A stretch of 64,000 nt of DNA from Sphingomonas desiccabilis. GTDB taxonomy: Bacteria > Pseudomonadota > Alphaproteobacteria > Sphingomonadales > Sphingomonadaceae. How positions within the stretch are numbered: position 1 is the first letter of the stretch; every line of letters begins with the position of its first letter. Below the pieces are notes generated by a model. It had not been told where the DNA came from. It saw nothing but the letters and a program-made list of their open reading frames with translations, and ran no database searches. The stretch lies in assembly GCF_004135605.1 (NCBI RefSeq), contig NZ_SDPT01000001.1:558001-622000 (forward strand). Reading direction: 5' to 3'. Positions 1-11,903 of this stretch are shown piece after piece. The translations under genes and the position numbers were made by a program.

Positions 1-1
1 G

Positions 2-2485
2 ACGCATTGGGAGCGTTCGCTCGCGATGTTCGAGACGGTGCTGGTGCGCTGGCCCAGGGAGCTGGAGGCGCTCGGCTGCATCGATCTGGCCGTGCGGCGC
101 CGGCGCCTGCTCGACCGGCTGATCGCGCGCTGGCGGGCGACCCCGCCGGCCGGTTTCGTCTGCGCGGCGGGCATCGCCAGCGCCTCGCCGGTGATCGCAC
201 GGCTGCTGCGCGCGATCGCCGAACTGCCGCAGGGCAGCGTCGTGCTCTCCGGTCTCGCCATCGACATGGACGATGCCGAGTGGGACCTGCTCGGCCCGCA
301 CGAGCCGGACCCGGTTACCGGCCGTCGCCGACGCGCGCTGGAGACCCACCCGCAATTCCAGTTGAAGCTGCTGCTCGACCGCATGGGCGTGGGCCGGCGC
401 GAGTTCGAGACCTGGCGGGCGGGGAGCGAGCATGACGCGAAGCCAGCGCGCAGCCGCACGATCGAGAGCGCGCTGGCGCCGGCCGAGCGCACCCATGACT
501 GGATCGACCTGCCGGTAGAGCGCCGCAGCCTGGCCGGCGTGCAGGCGCTCGACGTGCCGACCCCGGCGGAAGAGGCGCAGGCGATCGCCATTGCGCTGCG
601 CCAGGCGCTGGAGACCGAGGGCAAGACCGCGGCGCTGGTCACGCCGGACCGCGCGCTGGCACGGCGGGTGTCGGCGCATTGCGCACGCTGGGGCATCACC
701 GTGGACGATACCGCGGGCCAGCCGCTGTCGGTGCTACCGCCGGGCACGATGCTGCTGGCGCTCGCCGATGTCGCCGCGCAGGACTTCGCGCCGCTGCCGC
801 TGCTCGCGCTGCTCAAGCATCCGCTCGCCTGCGCCGAGGAGGGGCGGCTGGAGTGGCTGGAGGGCGTGCGGCGGCTCGACCGCGCGCTGCGCGGACCGCG
901 ACCGGCGCCGGGGTTGGCCGGGCTCGACGCGTTCCTCGCGGATACGGAGGGGCGCGAAGGAGCACTTCGACGGGCGGCGGCGCCTTGGTGGGAGAAGACG
1001 CGCCCGCTGCTCGCAGCGTTGAGCGACACCTATTCGGGCGGCCGGCGACCGCTGCCCGACTTGCTCGGGGCACTGCGCGCGGCTGCCACTGCGCTTGGCG
1101 GCGACGCGCTCTGGTCGCGGCCTGAAGGGCGCGCCGCGGCCGAACTGCTCGATACGCTGGAGCAGGAGGCGGTGCACGGACCTGCGTTGGTGGAGCCGGA
1201 GTCGATCGGCCCGATGCTGCGCACGCTGATGGACGAGGTGGCGGTGCGGCCGCCGCACGGCGGCCATCCGCGGCTGTCGATCTATGGTCTGCTCGAAGCG
1301 CAGCTGCAGACTTCCGATCTCACGATTCTGGGCGGACTCAACGAAGGTGTTTGGCCGGGACTGCCGTCGCCGGACCCGTGGTTGGCGCCGCGCATCCGCG
1401 CGGAGCTAGGCCTACCGGGGCTGGAGCGTCGTATCGGCTTGGCTGCGCATGATCTTGCCAACAGCCTGGGCGCGAAGGAGGTGCTGCTGACTCGCGCCCA
1501 CCGCGACGCGAGCGGGCCGACGGTGGCTTCGCGCTTCTGGCTGCGGCTGGAAGCTTTGTCGGTGAAGGGTCTCGACCGAGCGGAGGAACTGGCACGCTGG
1601 ACCCATGCCATCGACGATCCCGGCGGCTATGATCCGGCACAGCGTCCAGCGCCTTGCCCGCCCGTCGCTCTGCGGCCGCGGCAGATTTCGGTCACCGAGG
1701 TCGACCGGCTCAAGGCCGATCCCTTCGCCTTCTACGCGCGGCGGATGCTGCGGCTGGCGGCACTCGATCCCGTCGATGCCGATCCGAGTGCCGCGTGGCG
1801 GGGCACTGCCGTGCACGGCGTGCTGGAGGATTGGGCGCGGCAGGACGGGTTCGATCCCGCCAAGCTCTCCAGTCGGGTGGAGACGCTGGCCGCCGACCCG
1901 CGCACCCACCCGCTGCTGCGCGCGCTGTGGGTGCCGCGGCTGCGCGAGGCGGTGGACTGGATTGCCGGACAGGTCGCTGCGCAGATGGCGGGCGGACGCA
2001 GCATCCTGGGCGTGGAGGGCGAGGGGAAGATCCAGCTCGCCGGCGTCGAGCTGCGCGGCAAGTTCGATCGCATCGACCGGCTGGACAACGGCGAACTGGC
2101 GGTGGTCGACTACAAGACCGGCCAGCCCCCTTCCACGCGTGCGGTGCGCGACGGGTTCAGCCTGCAGCTGGGCCTGCTCGGCATCATGGCCGAGCGGGGC
2201 GCGTTCGAGGGAATCGCCGGCACCGCCACCGCGTTCGAATATTGGTCGCTCGCCAAACGGGATGACAAGTTTGGCTACGTCGCGACCCCGGTCGATCCTG
2301 CTGGCTCACGCAATCGCATACCGACCGACCGCTTCGTCGCACTGGCGCTTCATCATTTCACCGAGGCTGCGGGCAATTGGCTGACCGGCGAGGCGCCGTT
2401 CACCGCCAAGCTCAAGCCCGAATATGCCCCCTTTGCCGAGTATGACCAGCTGATGCGCCGCGACGAATGGTATGGCCGTGAGTAG
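2..2485 (+). CDS. addB: Double-strand break repair protein AddB (5' end outside window)
   Basis: AddB is the partner of AddA in the alphaproteobacterial helicase-nuclease that resects double-strand DNA breaks for RecA. The reading frame is open from base 2, so the first ATG inside the window (base 26) is internal. About 828 residues are visible, and family members are usually near 1000, so the N-terminal nucleotide-binding part is missing. The C-terminal PD-(D/E)XK nuclease is clear: GKFDRIDRL followed by AVVDYKTGQPP near codons 690-705. The segment DLTILGGLNEGVWPG is typical of the inactivated helicase core. It overlaps the addA start by 14 bp, so the two are translationally coupled. Confidence 0.93.
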   Translation, partial: THWERSLAMFETVLVRWPRELEALGCIDLAVRRRRLLDRLIARWRATPPAGFVCAAGIASASPVIARLLRAIAELPQGSVVLSGLAIDMDDAEWDLLGPHEPDPVTGRRRRALETHPQFQLKLLLDRMGVGRREFETWRAGSEHDAKPARSRTIESALAPAERTHDWIDLPVERRSLAGVQALDVPTPAEEAQAIAIALRQALETEGKTAALVTPDRALARRVSAHCARWGITVDDTAGQPLSVLPPGTMLLALADVAAQDFAPLPLLALLKHPLACAEEGRLEWLEGVRRLDRALRGPRPAPGLAGLDAFLADTEGREGALRRAAAPWWEKTRPLLAALSDTYSGGRRPLPDLLGALRAAATALGGDALWSRPEGRAAAELLDTLEQEAVHGPALVEPESIGPMLRTLMDEVAVRPPHGGHPRLSIYGLLEAQLQTSDLTILGGLNEGVWPGLPSPDPWLAPRIRAELGLPGLERRIGLAAHDLANSLGAKEVLLTRAHRDASGPTVASRFWLRLEALSVKGLDRAEELARWTHAIDDPGGYDPAQRPAPCPPVALRPRQISVTEVDRLKADPFAFYARRMLRLAALDPVDADPSAAWRGTAVHGVLEDWARQDGFDPAKLSSRVETLAADPRTHPLLRALWVPRLREAVDWIAGQVAAQMAGGRSILGVEGEGKIQLAGVELRGKFDRIDRLDNGELAVVDYKTGQPPSTRAVRDGFSLQLGLLGIMAERGAFEGIAGTATAFEYWSLAKRDDKFGYVATPVDPAGSRNRIPTDRFVALALHHFTEAAGNWLTGEAPFTAKLKPEYAPFAEYDQLMRRDEWYGRE

Positions 2486-5400
2486 CGCCGGGCTGCTTCC
2501 CGAACTGCGCGGCAACCAGGCACGCGCGAGCGATCCGCGCCGTCACGTCTGGCTCTCCGCCTCGGCCGGAACCGGCAAGACGCAGGTGCTGACCGCCCGC
2601 GTGTTTCGCCTGCTGCTGCGCGGCGTCGAGCCCTCGGCGGTCCTGTGCCTGACCTTCACCAAGGCAGGTGCTGCAGAGATGGCGGAGCGCGTCAACGCGC
2701 GGCTCGCCCGCTGGGTACGGCTGCCCGAGCAGGATCTGAGGAAGGACCTGTTCGCGCTGGGCGAGGACCCGAACGACGAAGCGCTGATGGCCCGCGCCCG
2801 CACGCTGTTTGCGCGCGTCCTCGACGCGCCGGGCGGCGGCATCCGCATCCAGACGATCCACAGCTTCTGCCAGACCTTGCTGTCGGCCTTTCCGGTCGAG
2901 GCGGGGCTGGTCCCCGGCTTCCGTCCGCTAGAGGCGCGCGAGGAGTCGGCGATGGCGCGCGATGCTCTGGCCGGCATGCTGGTTGAGGAGCAGCGGCAGG
3001 GCAGGGTGACCCTTGGCGATGCGATCGCGGCGCTCAGCCTGCGCCTGGGGGAGGGGCGGGCCGAGGCATTTCTGACGGAATGCGCGCGGCGGGCGGATGC
3101 GATGGCAGCGCTGCCTGCCGACCTTTCCGGCTTCCTGCGCGATGCCTTCGAGCTGCCCCGCGGCGACCTGGATGCCGCGATCTGCGACGGCTGCTGCGAC
3201 GACGCCTTCGACGTCGAGGCGCTGCGCGACCTGATGGAGGCGAACCGCGCCTGGGGCACCGCGACCGGCCTCAAGGCGGCGGCGGCGATCAAAGCTTGGC
3301 TCGAGGGCGAAGCACCAGCTCGCGCTGCCGGATTGGATGCGCTCTACAAGCTTTTCTTCAAGAAAGACGATACCCTCAGGACCGCATCGACCAAGATCCT
3401 AGCGGCGATGCCGGACTATGATCTGGCGGCGGAGGCGATCGGCAGCCGCTGTGCCGAGCTGGTCGCGATGCGCCGTCGCGCTGCCTATGCCGACCTGCTC
3501 GCCGCAGCACTGGAGGCTGGGCGCCGCTATGCGGCCGCCTATGCCGAGGCGAAGCGACGCGCAGGCGCGGTCGATTTCAACGACCTGATCGCGCGCACGC
3601 TGGCACTGTTCGGCCAGCCGGGCATCGGTGAATGGGTGCGCTTCAAGCTCGACCTCGCGACCGAGCACGTCCTGATCGACGAGGCGCAGGACACCAATCC
3701 CGAGCAATGGGCGATCGTCCGCGCGCTGGTGGACGAGTTCTTTGCCGGCGAAGGCGCGCGGGTGGCCGGGCTGCGTACGCTGTTCGTGGTAGGCGACTAT
3801 AAGCAGGCGATCTTCGGCTTCCAGGGCACCGACCCGGTCTATTTCCGGGCAGCACACCAGCTGTTCGACCAGCGCGCCGCCGTGGCACCCGAGTATGATA
3901 CCGAGGCGCAGCCGCTCGACACGCTGTCGCTGACCGAAAGCTTCCGCTCGACGGCACCCGTGCTGGAGTTCGTGGACGCGGCGATCGACGCGTTTCCGCA
4001 GCCCGGCATGGGCGACCTGGAGGAACGGCTCCAGCACGCCAGCCGCGTCGCCGGCCCGGGCACCGTCACCTTGTGGGCGCCGACCGTCGAGGAGGCGGGC
4101 GAGGGGGAAGAGGGCGAGGAACAGTGGATCGCGGATGCGACCCGCACCCTGGCCGGCAGGATCGCGCGCCAGATCCGCGAGTGGATCGGCACGCTGCCGC
4201 TGGAGAGCAAGGGGCGGACGCTGGGCGCGGGCGACGTGATGGTGCTGGTCAAGCGCCGCGGCGAACTCGCCTCGCTGATCGTCGCGCGGCTCTATGCGGA
4301 AGGCGTGCCGGTTGCGGGCATCGACCGGCTGCGGCTCAACGCGCCGCTGGCGGTGCAGGACCTGTTGTCCGCGATCCGCTTCGCGCTCCAGCCCGACGAC
4401 GACCTGTCGCTGGCGAACCTGCTGGTGTCGCCGTTGATCGGCTGGAGCCAGGAGCAGCTGATGGCGGCGGCGCTGCGCGAGCGCGGGAGTCTCTGGCGGC
4501 ACCTGCGGTTGACCCAGACGGACGACGCGTTGGCGCCGCTCCAGCAGATCCTGCGCCGCGCCGATGTGGCGACGCCGTACCGGTTCCTGGAGGAGCTCCT
4601 GTCCGGGCCGCTGGAGGGCCGGCGCAAGCTGGTGCTGCGGCTGGGCGAGGAAGCGCGGGATCCGATCGAGGAACTGCTCAACGCCGCATTGAGCTTCGAG
4701 CAGGTATCGACGCCGTCGCTGCAGCGCTTCCTCGACTGGTTCGATCGCGGCGACGTGGAGATCAAGCGCGATCCGTCACAGGGCGGCGGCGCGGTGCGGG
4801 TGATGACCGCGCACGGCGCCAAGGGATTGCAGGCGCCGCTGGTGATCCTGGCCGACGCCTGCATCGATCCCAGCCAGAACCGGCGCGAGACGCTGCTGTG
4901 GACGCCCGACGGCTATGAGGGGCCAGCCTTTCCCGTGTTCCGCCCGCGCGCGGGCGAGCGCGACGGGCCGCTCGACGCGGCGCTGGCCGAGGCGGATGCC
5001 AAGGAACTCGCCGAGCATTGGCGGCTGTTCTACGTCGCCGCGACACGGGCCGAGGAGCGGCTGGTGATCGCCGGCGCACCGGGCACGCGGGCGCAAGGCG
5101 TGGCGCCGCCGCTCAGCTGGCATGCGGCCGCAGCCGCGGCGCTCGATGCGCTGGAGGTGGGCACCGAGGAGGACGGCACCCGCGTGTTCCGGGGCCGCAC
5201 GCCGGCCAAGCCGCTCGCGCAGCGTACCGGGGGTGCGAAGACCGTCGGCGCGGTGAGCGAGCCGGACCCCGCGTGGCTGCGTGCGCCTGCGCCCGCGGAG
5301 GCGCGTCCGCCGAGGCCCCTCGCGCCTTCGTCACTCGGCGAGGACGAGGTCGCGGATCCGCCACCGACCCCGGCGATGCGCGCCGCCGCGCAGCGCGGAC

Positions 5401-5915
5401 GCCTGCTCCACCAGATGTTCGAGCGGCTTCCGAGCCTGCCGCCTGCCGAGCGCGCCGCTGCCGGCGACCGCTGGCTGGCGGGCGCGGCGCAGGTGGGGGA
5501 CCCGGCCGAACGCCGGCGGATCGTGCGCGATGCGCTGGCGATCCTGGAGGTGCCGCGGTTCGCGCCGCTGTTCGGGCCGGACGCGCTGGCCGAGGCGCCG
5601 ATCGCCGCGACGATCGGGGGCACGGTGGTGTCGGGAACGGTTGACCGGCTGCTGATCGAGGAGGATCGCGTGCTGGTGGTCGACTTCAAGACCGGCCGGC
5701 GTGCGCCGGAGACGGCGGCGGAGGCGCCTACCTATCACCTGCGGCAGATGGCGGCCTATGCGGCGGCGCTGGCGGTGATCTTTCCCGGTCGCAGGATCGA
5801 GGCGGCGTTGCTCTATACGGCCGTGCCGCGGCTGCTCGCGCTGCCGACCGACCTGCTCGACGAACACAAGCCGCGCTTGGCCGCTCGGGAGCAAAGCTTG
5901 GCCGGCGACGGTTGA
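2472..5915 (+). CDS. addA: Double-strand break repair helicase AddA
   Basis: This is the UvrD-type helicase and nuclease subunit of AddAB, 1147 residues, which is the usual length. Motifs run in order: Walker A SASAGTGKTQ near residue 30, Walker B LIDEAQDTNPEQW near 400, motif III VVGDYKQAIFGFQGTDP near 440, motif V VMTAHGAKGLQAP near 775, motif VI YVAATRAEERL near 855, and a C-terminal nuclease GTVDRLLIEE...VVDFKTG near 1055-1075. Both AddB and AddA therefore keep nuclease domains. The start lies inside addB in another frame, and the gene ends 51 bp before trxA. The order addB-addA-trxA is common in alphaproteobacteria. Confidence 0.96.
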   Translation: MAVSSAGLLPELRGNQARASDPRRHVWLSASAGTGKTQVLTARVFRLLLRGVEPSAVLCLTFTKAGAAEMAERVNARLARWVRLPEQDLRKDLFALGEDPNDEALMARARTLFARVLDAPGGGIRIQTIHSFCQTLLSAFPVEAGLVPGFRPLEAREESAMARDALAGMLVEEQRQGRVTLGDAIAALSLRLGEGRAEAFLTECARRADAMAALPADLSGFLRDAFELPRGDLDAAICDGCCDDAFDVEALRDLMEANRAWGTATGLKAAAAIKAWLEGEAPARAAGLDALYKLFFKKDDTLRTASTKILAAMPDYDLAAEAIGSRCAELVAMRRRAAYADLLAAALEAGRRYAAAYAEAKRRAGAVDFNDLIARTLALFGQPGIGEWVRFKLDLATEHVLIDEAQDTNPEQWAIVRALVDEFFAGEGARVAGLRTLFVVGDYKQAIFGFQGTDPVYFRAAHQLFDQRAAVAPEYDTEAQPLDTLSLTESFRSTAPVLEFVDAAIDAFPQPGMGDLEERLQHASRVAGPGTVTLWAPTVEEAGEGEEGEEQWIADATRTLAGRIARQIREWIGTLPLESKGRTLGAGDVMVLVKRRGELASLIVARLYAEGVPVAGIDRLRLNAPLAVQDLLSAIRFALQPDDDLSLANLLVSPLIGWSQEQLMAAALRERGSLWRHLRLTQTDDALAPLQQILRRADVATPYRFLEELLSGPLEGRRKLVLRLGEEARDPIEELLNAALSFEQVSTPSLQRFLDWFDRGDVEIKRDPSQGGGAVRVMTAHGAKGLQAPLVILADACIDPSQNRRETLLWTPDGYEGPAFPVFRPRAGERDGPLDAALAEADAKELAEHWRLFYVAATRAEERLVIAGAPGTRAQGVAPPLSWHAAAAAALDALEVGTEEDGTRVFRGRTPAKPLAQRTGGAKTVGAVSEPDPAWLRAPAPAEARPPRPLAPSSLGEDEVADPPPTPAMRAAAQRGRLLHQMFERLPSLPPAERAAAGDRWLAGAAQVGDPAERRRIVRDALAILEVPRFAPLFGPDALAEAPIAATIGGTVVSGTVDRLLIEEDRVLVVDFKTGRRAPETAAEAPTYHLRQMAAYAAALAVIFPGRRIEAALLYTAVPRLLALPTDLLDEHKPRLAAREQSLAGDG

Positions 5916-5966
5916 GACCGCGCCCGCCCGAACCTAGGTAACGCAGCGACAAAGGAGATTACGAAC

Positions 5967-6287
5967 ATGGCGACCAAGGCGATCACCGATTCCAGCTTCC
6001 AGGCCGACGTCCTCGATGCGGGCAAGCCGGTGCTGGTGGACTTCTGGGCGGAATGGTGCGGCCCGTGCAAGATGATCGGCCCGTCGCTCGAGGAAATCTC
6101 CGAGGAGTTGGGTGAGGAAGTGACGATTGCCAAGCTCAACATCGACGAGAACCCCGATGCGCCGGGCAAGTACGGCGTGCGCGGCATTCCGACGATGATC
6201 CTGTTCAAGAACGGCCAGCCCACCGCCACGAAGGTCGGCGCAGCGCCCAAGGGCCAGATCAAGGGCTGGCTGCAGGGCGAGCTGTAA
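5967..6287 (+). CDS. trxA: Thioredoxin
   Basis: This is a cytoplasmic thiol-disulfide oxidoreductase of 106 residues with a single thioredoxin fold. The active site [11 protein letters not shown] places the redox cysteines at 31 and 34, and the cis-proline stretch GIPTMILF is present near residue 75. A strong ribosome binding site (aaaggag, about 9 nt upstream) supports the start. No signal peptide is visible. It follows addA by 51 bp and may be co-transcribed with it, or use its own promoter as a housekeeping gene. It is followed by a dispersed palindromic element rather than a simple terminator. Confidence 0.97.
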   Translation: MATKAITDSSFQADVLDAGKPVLVDFWAEWCGPCKMIGPSLEEISEELGEEVTIAKLNIDENPDAPGKYGVRGIPTMILFKNGQPTATKVGAAPKGQIKGWLQGEL

Positions 6288-6304
6288 GGGCTCCGGCTTC
6301 CTTC

Positions 6305-6404
6305 CCATCCGTCATCCTGACGGAAGTCAGGATCCATTGCCGCTCCGCCTGAAGTCTCAGAGGGTGCGTGTCTGGACGCTGACCTTCGTCAGCATGGCGG
6401 GTGG
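6305..6404. repeat. Dispersed palindromic intergenic element, copy 1
   Basis: The outer arms ccatcc..atcctgac and gtcag..atgg..ggtgg pair imperfectly, and each arm holds its own small palindrome (tgacggaagtca and tgaccttcgtca). A closely related copy lies at 34644-34734, and the central block ggtgcgtgtctgga is identical in both. This copy lies between the convergent ends of trxA and the inositol-phosphatase gene, where a folded transcript could act as a terminator or RNA-stability element in either direction. The function is inferred; the repetition and symmetry are seen directly. Confidence 0.75.
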
Positions 6405-6422
6405 AGGTGAGGAAGGTACTCC

Positions 6423-7220
6423 TCACCCGAAGATCAGGGGCGCCGCCATGTCCCACAGCTCGGGCGAGGCGGCGCCGAGCATGCCGCGGCGGGTGTCGCC
6501 GACGCGGAAGGGCGAGCCGTCCGCCCGCGCGACCCGGCCGCCGGCCTCCTCCAGGAACAACACGCCCGCGGCGTGGTCCCAGGGCAGGGTGCGCTGGAAC
6601 AGGGCGAGGTCGTTCTCGCCAAGCACCAGCCGCGGATATTGCTCGGCAGCGCAGCGTGGGATTTCCACCAGCGTCAGCTTGCCGGCGACGCGCTCGGCAA
6701 GCGCCGCGCGATCCTCCTCCGACATGAAATAGGTAGCGAGTGCGGCGACCGGCTCGGCCGCACCCGTTGTTCGCCCGGTCACCGGCTTTCCGTCGACGAA
6801 GGCGCCGCCGCCGCGAACCGCATGGCACATCCGGTCCGCTACCGGATCGTAGAGCCAGCCGGCTTGCGGCACCCCGTCTTCCACCAGCGCGATCATCATC
6901 CCGAAGGGGGTCCGGCCGGCTGCGAAATTGTTGGTGCCGTCGACCGGATCGATCAGCCACACGCGGCCGCTACCCACCGTCTCGAGCAGCGTCGGATCGG
7001 CCGCACAGGCCTCCTCGCCGACGATGCGCGCCTCCGGGTCGATGCCGGCAAGCCCATGGGCAAGCTGCACCTCTGCCTCCCGATCGGCGACCGTGACCAG
7101 ATCGTCCTTCGCCTTTTCCTCGATGTCGGCGGCGTCGAGGTGGCGGAAGCGCGGCAGCACGACCGCCGCCGCCACCTCGCGCAGCAATGTGCAGACGGCG
7201 GTGTGGCGGGCATCGGTCAT
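6423..7220 (-). CDS. Inositol monophosphatase family protein (possible histidinol-phosphatase)
   Basis: This is a Mg2+-dependent sugar-phosphate phosphatase of the FIG/IMPase superfamily, 265 residues. The metal-binding motifs are visible: GEEAC near residue 70, WLIDPVDGTNNF near 90 and WDHAAGVLFLEEAGG near 220. I chose the ATG at 7220 (MTDARHT) because it lies 4 bp after the argJ stop. A longer reading frame upstream would run into argJ. The family includes inositol-1-phosphatase, histidinol-phosphatase (HisN) and 3'(2'),5'-bisphosphate nucleotidase, and the sequence alone does not choose among them. Tight spacing behind argJ suggests an amino-acid-pathway role, which would favour HisN, but this is inference. 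Confidence 0.88.
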   Translation of the reverse strand: MTDARHTAVCTLLREVAAAVVLPRFRHLDAADIEEKAKDDLVTVADREAEVQLAHGLAGIDPEARIVGEEACAADPTLLETVGSGRVWLIDPVDGTNNFAAGRTPFGMMIALVEDGVPQAGWLYDPVADRMCHAVRGGGAFVDGKPVTGRTTGAAEPVAALATYFMSEEDRAALAERVAGKLTLVEIPRCAAEQYPRLVLGENDLALFQRTLPWDHAAGVLFLEEAGGRVARADGSPFRVGDTRRGMLGAASPELWDMAAPLIFG

Positions 7221-7224
7221 GCGG

Positions 7225-8454
7225 TCAGCTCCGATAGTCGGCATTGATCGAGATGTAGCCGTGGGTGAGGTCGCAGGTCCAAACCGTCGCCCGGCCATCG
7301 CCCAGCCCCAGGTCGACGCCGATCTCGACCGTCTGCCCCTTCAGGTGCTCGGCAACCGGCGCCTCGTCGTAGCCGGTGACGGCAAGGCCATCGCGCGCCA
7401 CCTGCGTGGTGCCGAAGCGGATCGAGAGCTTGTCGCGCTCGGCCGGCTCGCCCGCCTTGCCGACCGCCATGACGACGCGGCCCCAATTGGCGTCCTCACC
7501 GGCGATCGCGGTCTTCACCAGCGGCGAGTTGGCGATGCTCATCGCGATGCGGTGGGCGCTGCGATCGCTCTCGGCGCCCTCCACGTCAATCTGGATGAAT
7601 TTTGACGCGCCCTCGCCATCACGCACCACCTGCTGGGCGAGGCTCAGGCAGACGTCGAACAGCGCCGCGGCAAAGGCGTCGGCGCCGTCGCTGTCCGCAT
7701 CCACCAGCGGCGTGTTTCCCGCCTTCCCGGTCGCGAATGCCAGCACCGTGTCGCTGGTCGAGGTGTCGCCGTCCACCGTGATGCACGAGAAGCTCTTGGT
7801 GTTGGCGGCCGACAGTGCCGACTGGAGGAAGGCCGGATCGACCGCCGCGTCGGTGAAGACGAAGCCGAGCATCGTCGCCATGTCGGGCGCGATCATGCCC
7901 GATCCCTTAACGATGCCGACCAGCGTCACGGTGCGGCCGGCGACGATCGCGGTGGCGGTCGCGGCCTTGGCGAAGGTGTCGGTGGTCATGATCGTCTCGG
8001 CCGCGGCTTCCCAGCTGCACGGCTCCGCGACAAAGGCGGCGTCCAGCCCGGCCTCGGCCTTGTCGATCGGCAGCGGGACGCCGATCACGCCGGTGGAGGC
8101 GACGAACACGTCCGAGGGCTGGCAGCCGAGGTGCGCGGCGGCGCGAGCGGCGACCGCCTCCACCGCCTCACGGCCGCGGTGGCCGGTGAAAGCGTTGGAA
8201 TTGCCCGCGTTGACGACCAGCGCGCGCGCCTCGCCGAGCACCAGCGCCTTGCGGCACCATTCGACCTCCGGCGAGGGGCAGCGGCTCTGCGTGAGCACGC
8301 CGGCGACCGAGGTGCCGGGTTCCAGCGTGACGAAGGTGAGGTCGGTGCGATCCCACGCCTTGTAGCGCGCGCGGGCGACCCGGGGGGTCACGCCGGCGAT
8401 CGGCGGCAGCAGGGGGAAGGCGGCGGGGGCGAGCGGGGAGCGGGCGGTGGACAT
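7225..8454 (-). CDS. argJ: Bifunctional glutamate N-acetyltransferase / amino-acid N-acetyltransferase ArgJ
   Basis: ArgJ transfers the acetyl group from N-acetylornithine to glutamate and so recycles it in arginine biosynthesis. The precursor cleaves itself at a conserved threonine, and that site is visible here: VKGSGMIAPDMATMLG, with Thr in the MATML block as the new N-terminus of the beta chain. The start used is the ATG of MSTARSPLAP; an ATG seven codons upstream is possible. The length of 409 residues is normal. The gene is followed 4 bp later by the phosphatase gene. No ARG box or leader is evident upstream. Confidence 0.95.
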   Translation of the reverse strand: MSTARSPLAPAAFPLLPPIAGVTPRVARARYKAWDRTDLTFVTLEPGTSVAGVLTQSRCPSPEVEWCRKALVLGEARALVVNAGNSNAFTGHRGREAVEAVAARAAAHLGCQPSDVFVASTGVIGVPLPIDKAEAGLDAAFVAEPCSWEAAAETIMTTDTFAKAATATAIVAGRTVTLVGIVKGSGMIAPDMATMLGFVFTDAAVDPAFLQSALSAANTKSFSCITVDGDTSTSDTVLAFATGKAGNTPLVDADSDGADAFAAALFDVCLSLAQQVVRDGEGASKFIQIDVEGAESDRSAHRIAMSIANSPLVKTAIAGEDANWGRVVMAVGKAGEPAERDKLSIRFGTTQVARDGLAVTGYDEAPVAEHLKGQTVEIGVDLGLGDGRATVWTCDLTHGYISINADYRS

Positions 8455-8633
8455 AGCCGTTCCATGCGATCCCATGTGCGATCCGTCGAGTGGTTTGTGC
8501 CCAACGGAAGTGGTTGCGGCCCATCTCGTAGGCCGTTCGCGGAAAGGAAAGGAACTACCGGTGGACGGATCGACGCCCGGCCATTATCTCCACGCTGCCC
8601 GGTGCCGTTGCGGCACGGGCTAGCTCTTCGCCG

Positions 8634-8906
8634 ATGGATCGTCGCTTGCGTCTCCTGCTGTTCCTCTCCGCGCTGCTGACCGGCCTCACCGGGGCCCTGG
8701 TCGGCGCGACTCCGGTGGAGGCGCGGCAGGTCGAGCAGGTCGCGGGCAAGATCGCGGCGGAGGTGGCGACCGATGTTGCCGATCATGCGCCTCTCGTCCG
8801 CCGCGCCGTGGGTGCGCTCGACGGCGCCCGCTTCTCGCCGGTGCCGGCACCCTATGCCGTACCTCCCGTCGATGTCCGCTCCCGGGTCGACAGCGCACTC
8901 GAGTGA
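8634..8906 (+). CDS. Small secreted protein of unknown function upstream of secA
   Basis: This is a 90-residue reading frame between argJ and secA. The N-terminus (MDRRLRLLLFLSALLTGLTG) looks like a Sec signal peptide, with probable cleavage after an Ala near residue 30. The mature part is short, rich in Ala and Val, and ends in a Pro-rich segment (SPVPAPYAVPPVDV). I do not recognise a family. The ribosome binding site is weak, so the gene is plausible but not certain. It ends 117 bp before the secA start and could share its promoter. A hairpin (gtgccg-ttg-cggcac, 8602-8616) lies just upstream. Confidence 0.5.
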   Translation: MDRRLRLLLFLSALLTGLTGALVGATPVEARQVEQVAGKIAAEVATDVADHAPLVRRAVGALDGARFSPVPAPYAVPPVDVRSRVDSALE

Positions 8907-9023
8907 GCGTGCCGCCCGCGTGTGCGGGCGTCCTCCACCCCAGTTTCGCCGCGCCTGACGGGCGCGCCTCTCGGGATGCCGCGCACCGGGCGCGGCTCCG
9001 CTCCCCATCATGAAGGAACAGCC

Positions 9024-11759
<2,736 letters not shown>

Positions 11760-11851
11760 GGGCGGCCCGGGGGTGGGGCCGGTCGGCTCCACCTCCGATG
11801 GGATCGCCTGCTGGGGGCGGCTCCGCGTCGGCGGCAGTCGCCGACGCACAA

Positions 11852-11887
11852 AAAAGGGGTCGCTGCCGATGGGCAGCGACCCCTTTT
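11852..11887. terminator. Bidirectional intrinsic terminator between secA and a convergent lipoprotein gene
   Basis: A perfect 16-bp inverted repeat (aaaaggggtcgctgcc / ggcagcgacccctttt) with a 4-nt loop is flanked by A and T runs, so it can stop transcription from both secA on the plus strand and the lipoprotein gene on the minus strand. The lipoprotein stop codon is only 16 bp further on. Confidence 0.92.
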
Positions 11888-11903
11888 GCTTGGCGCAATG
11901 TGC

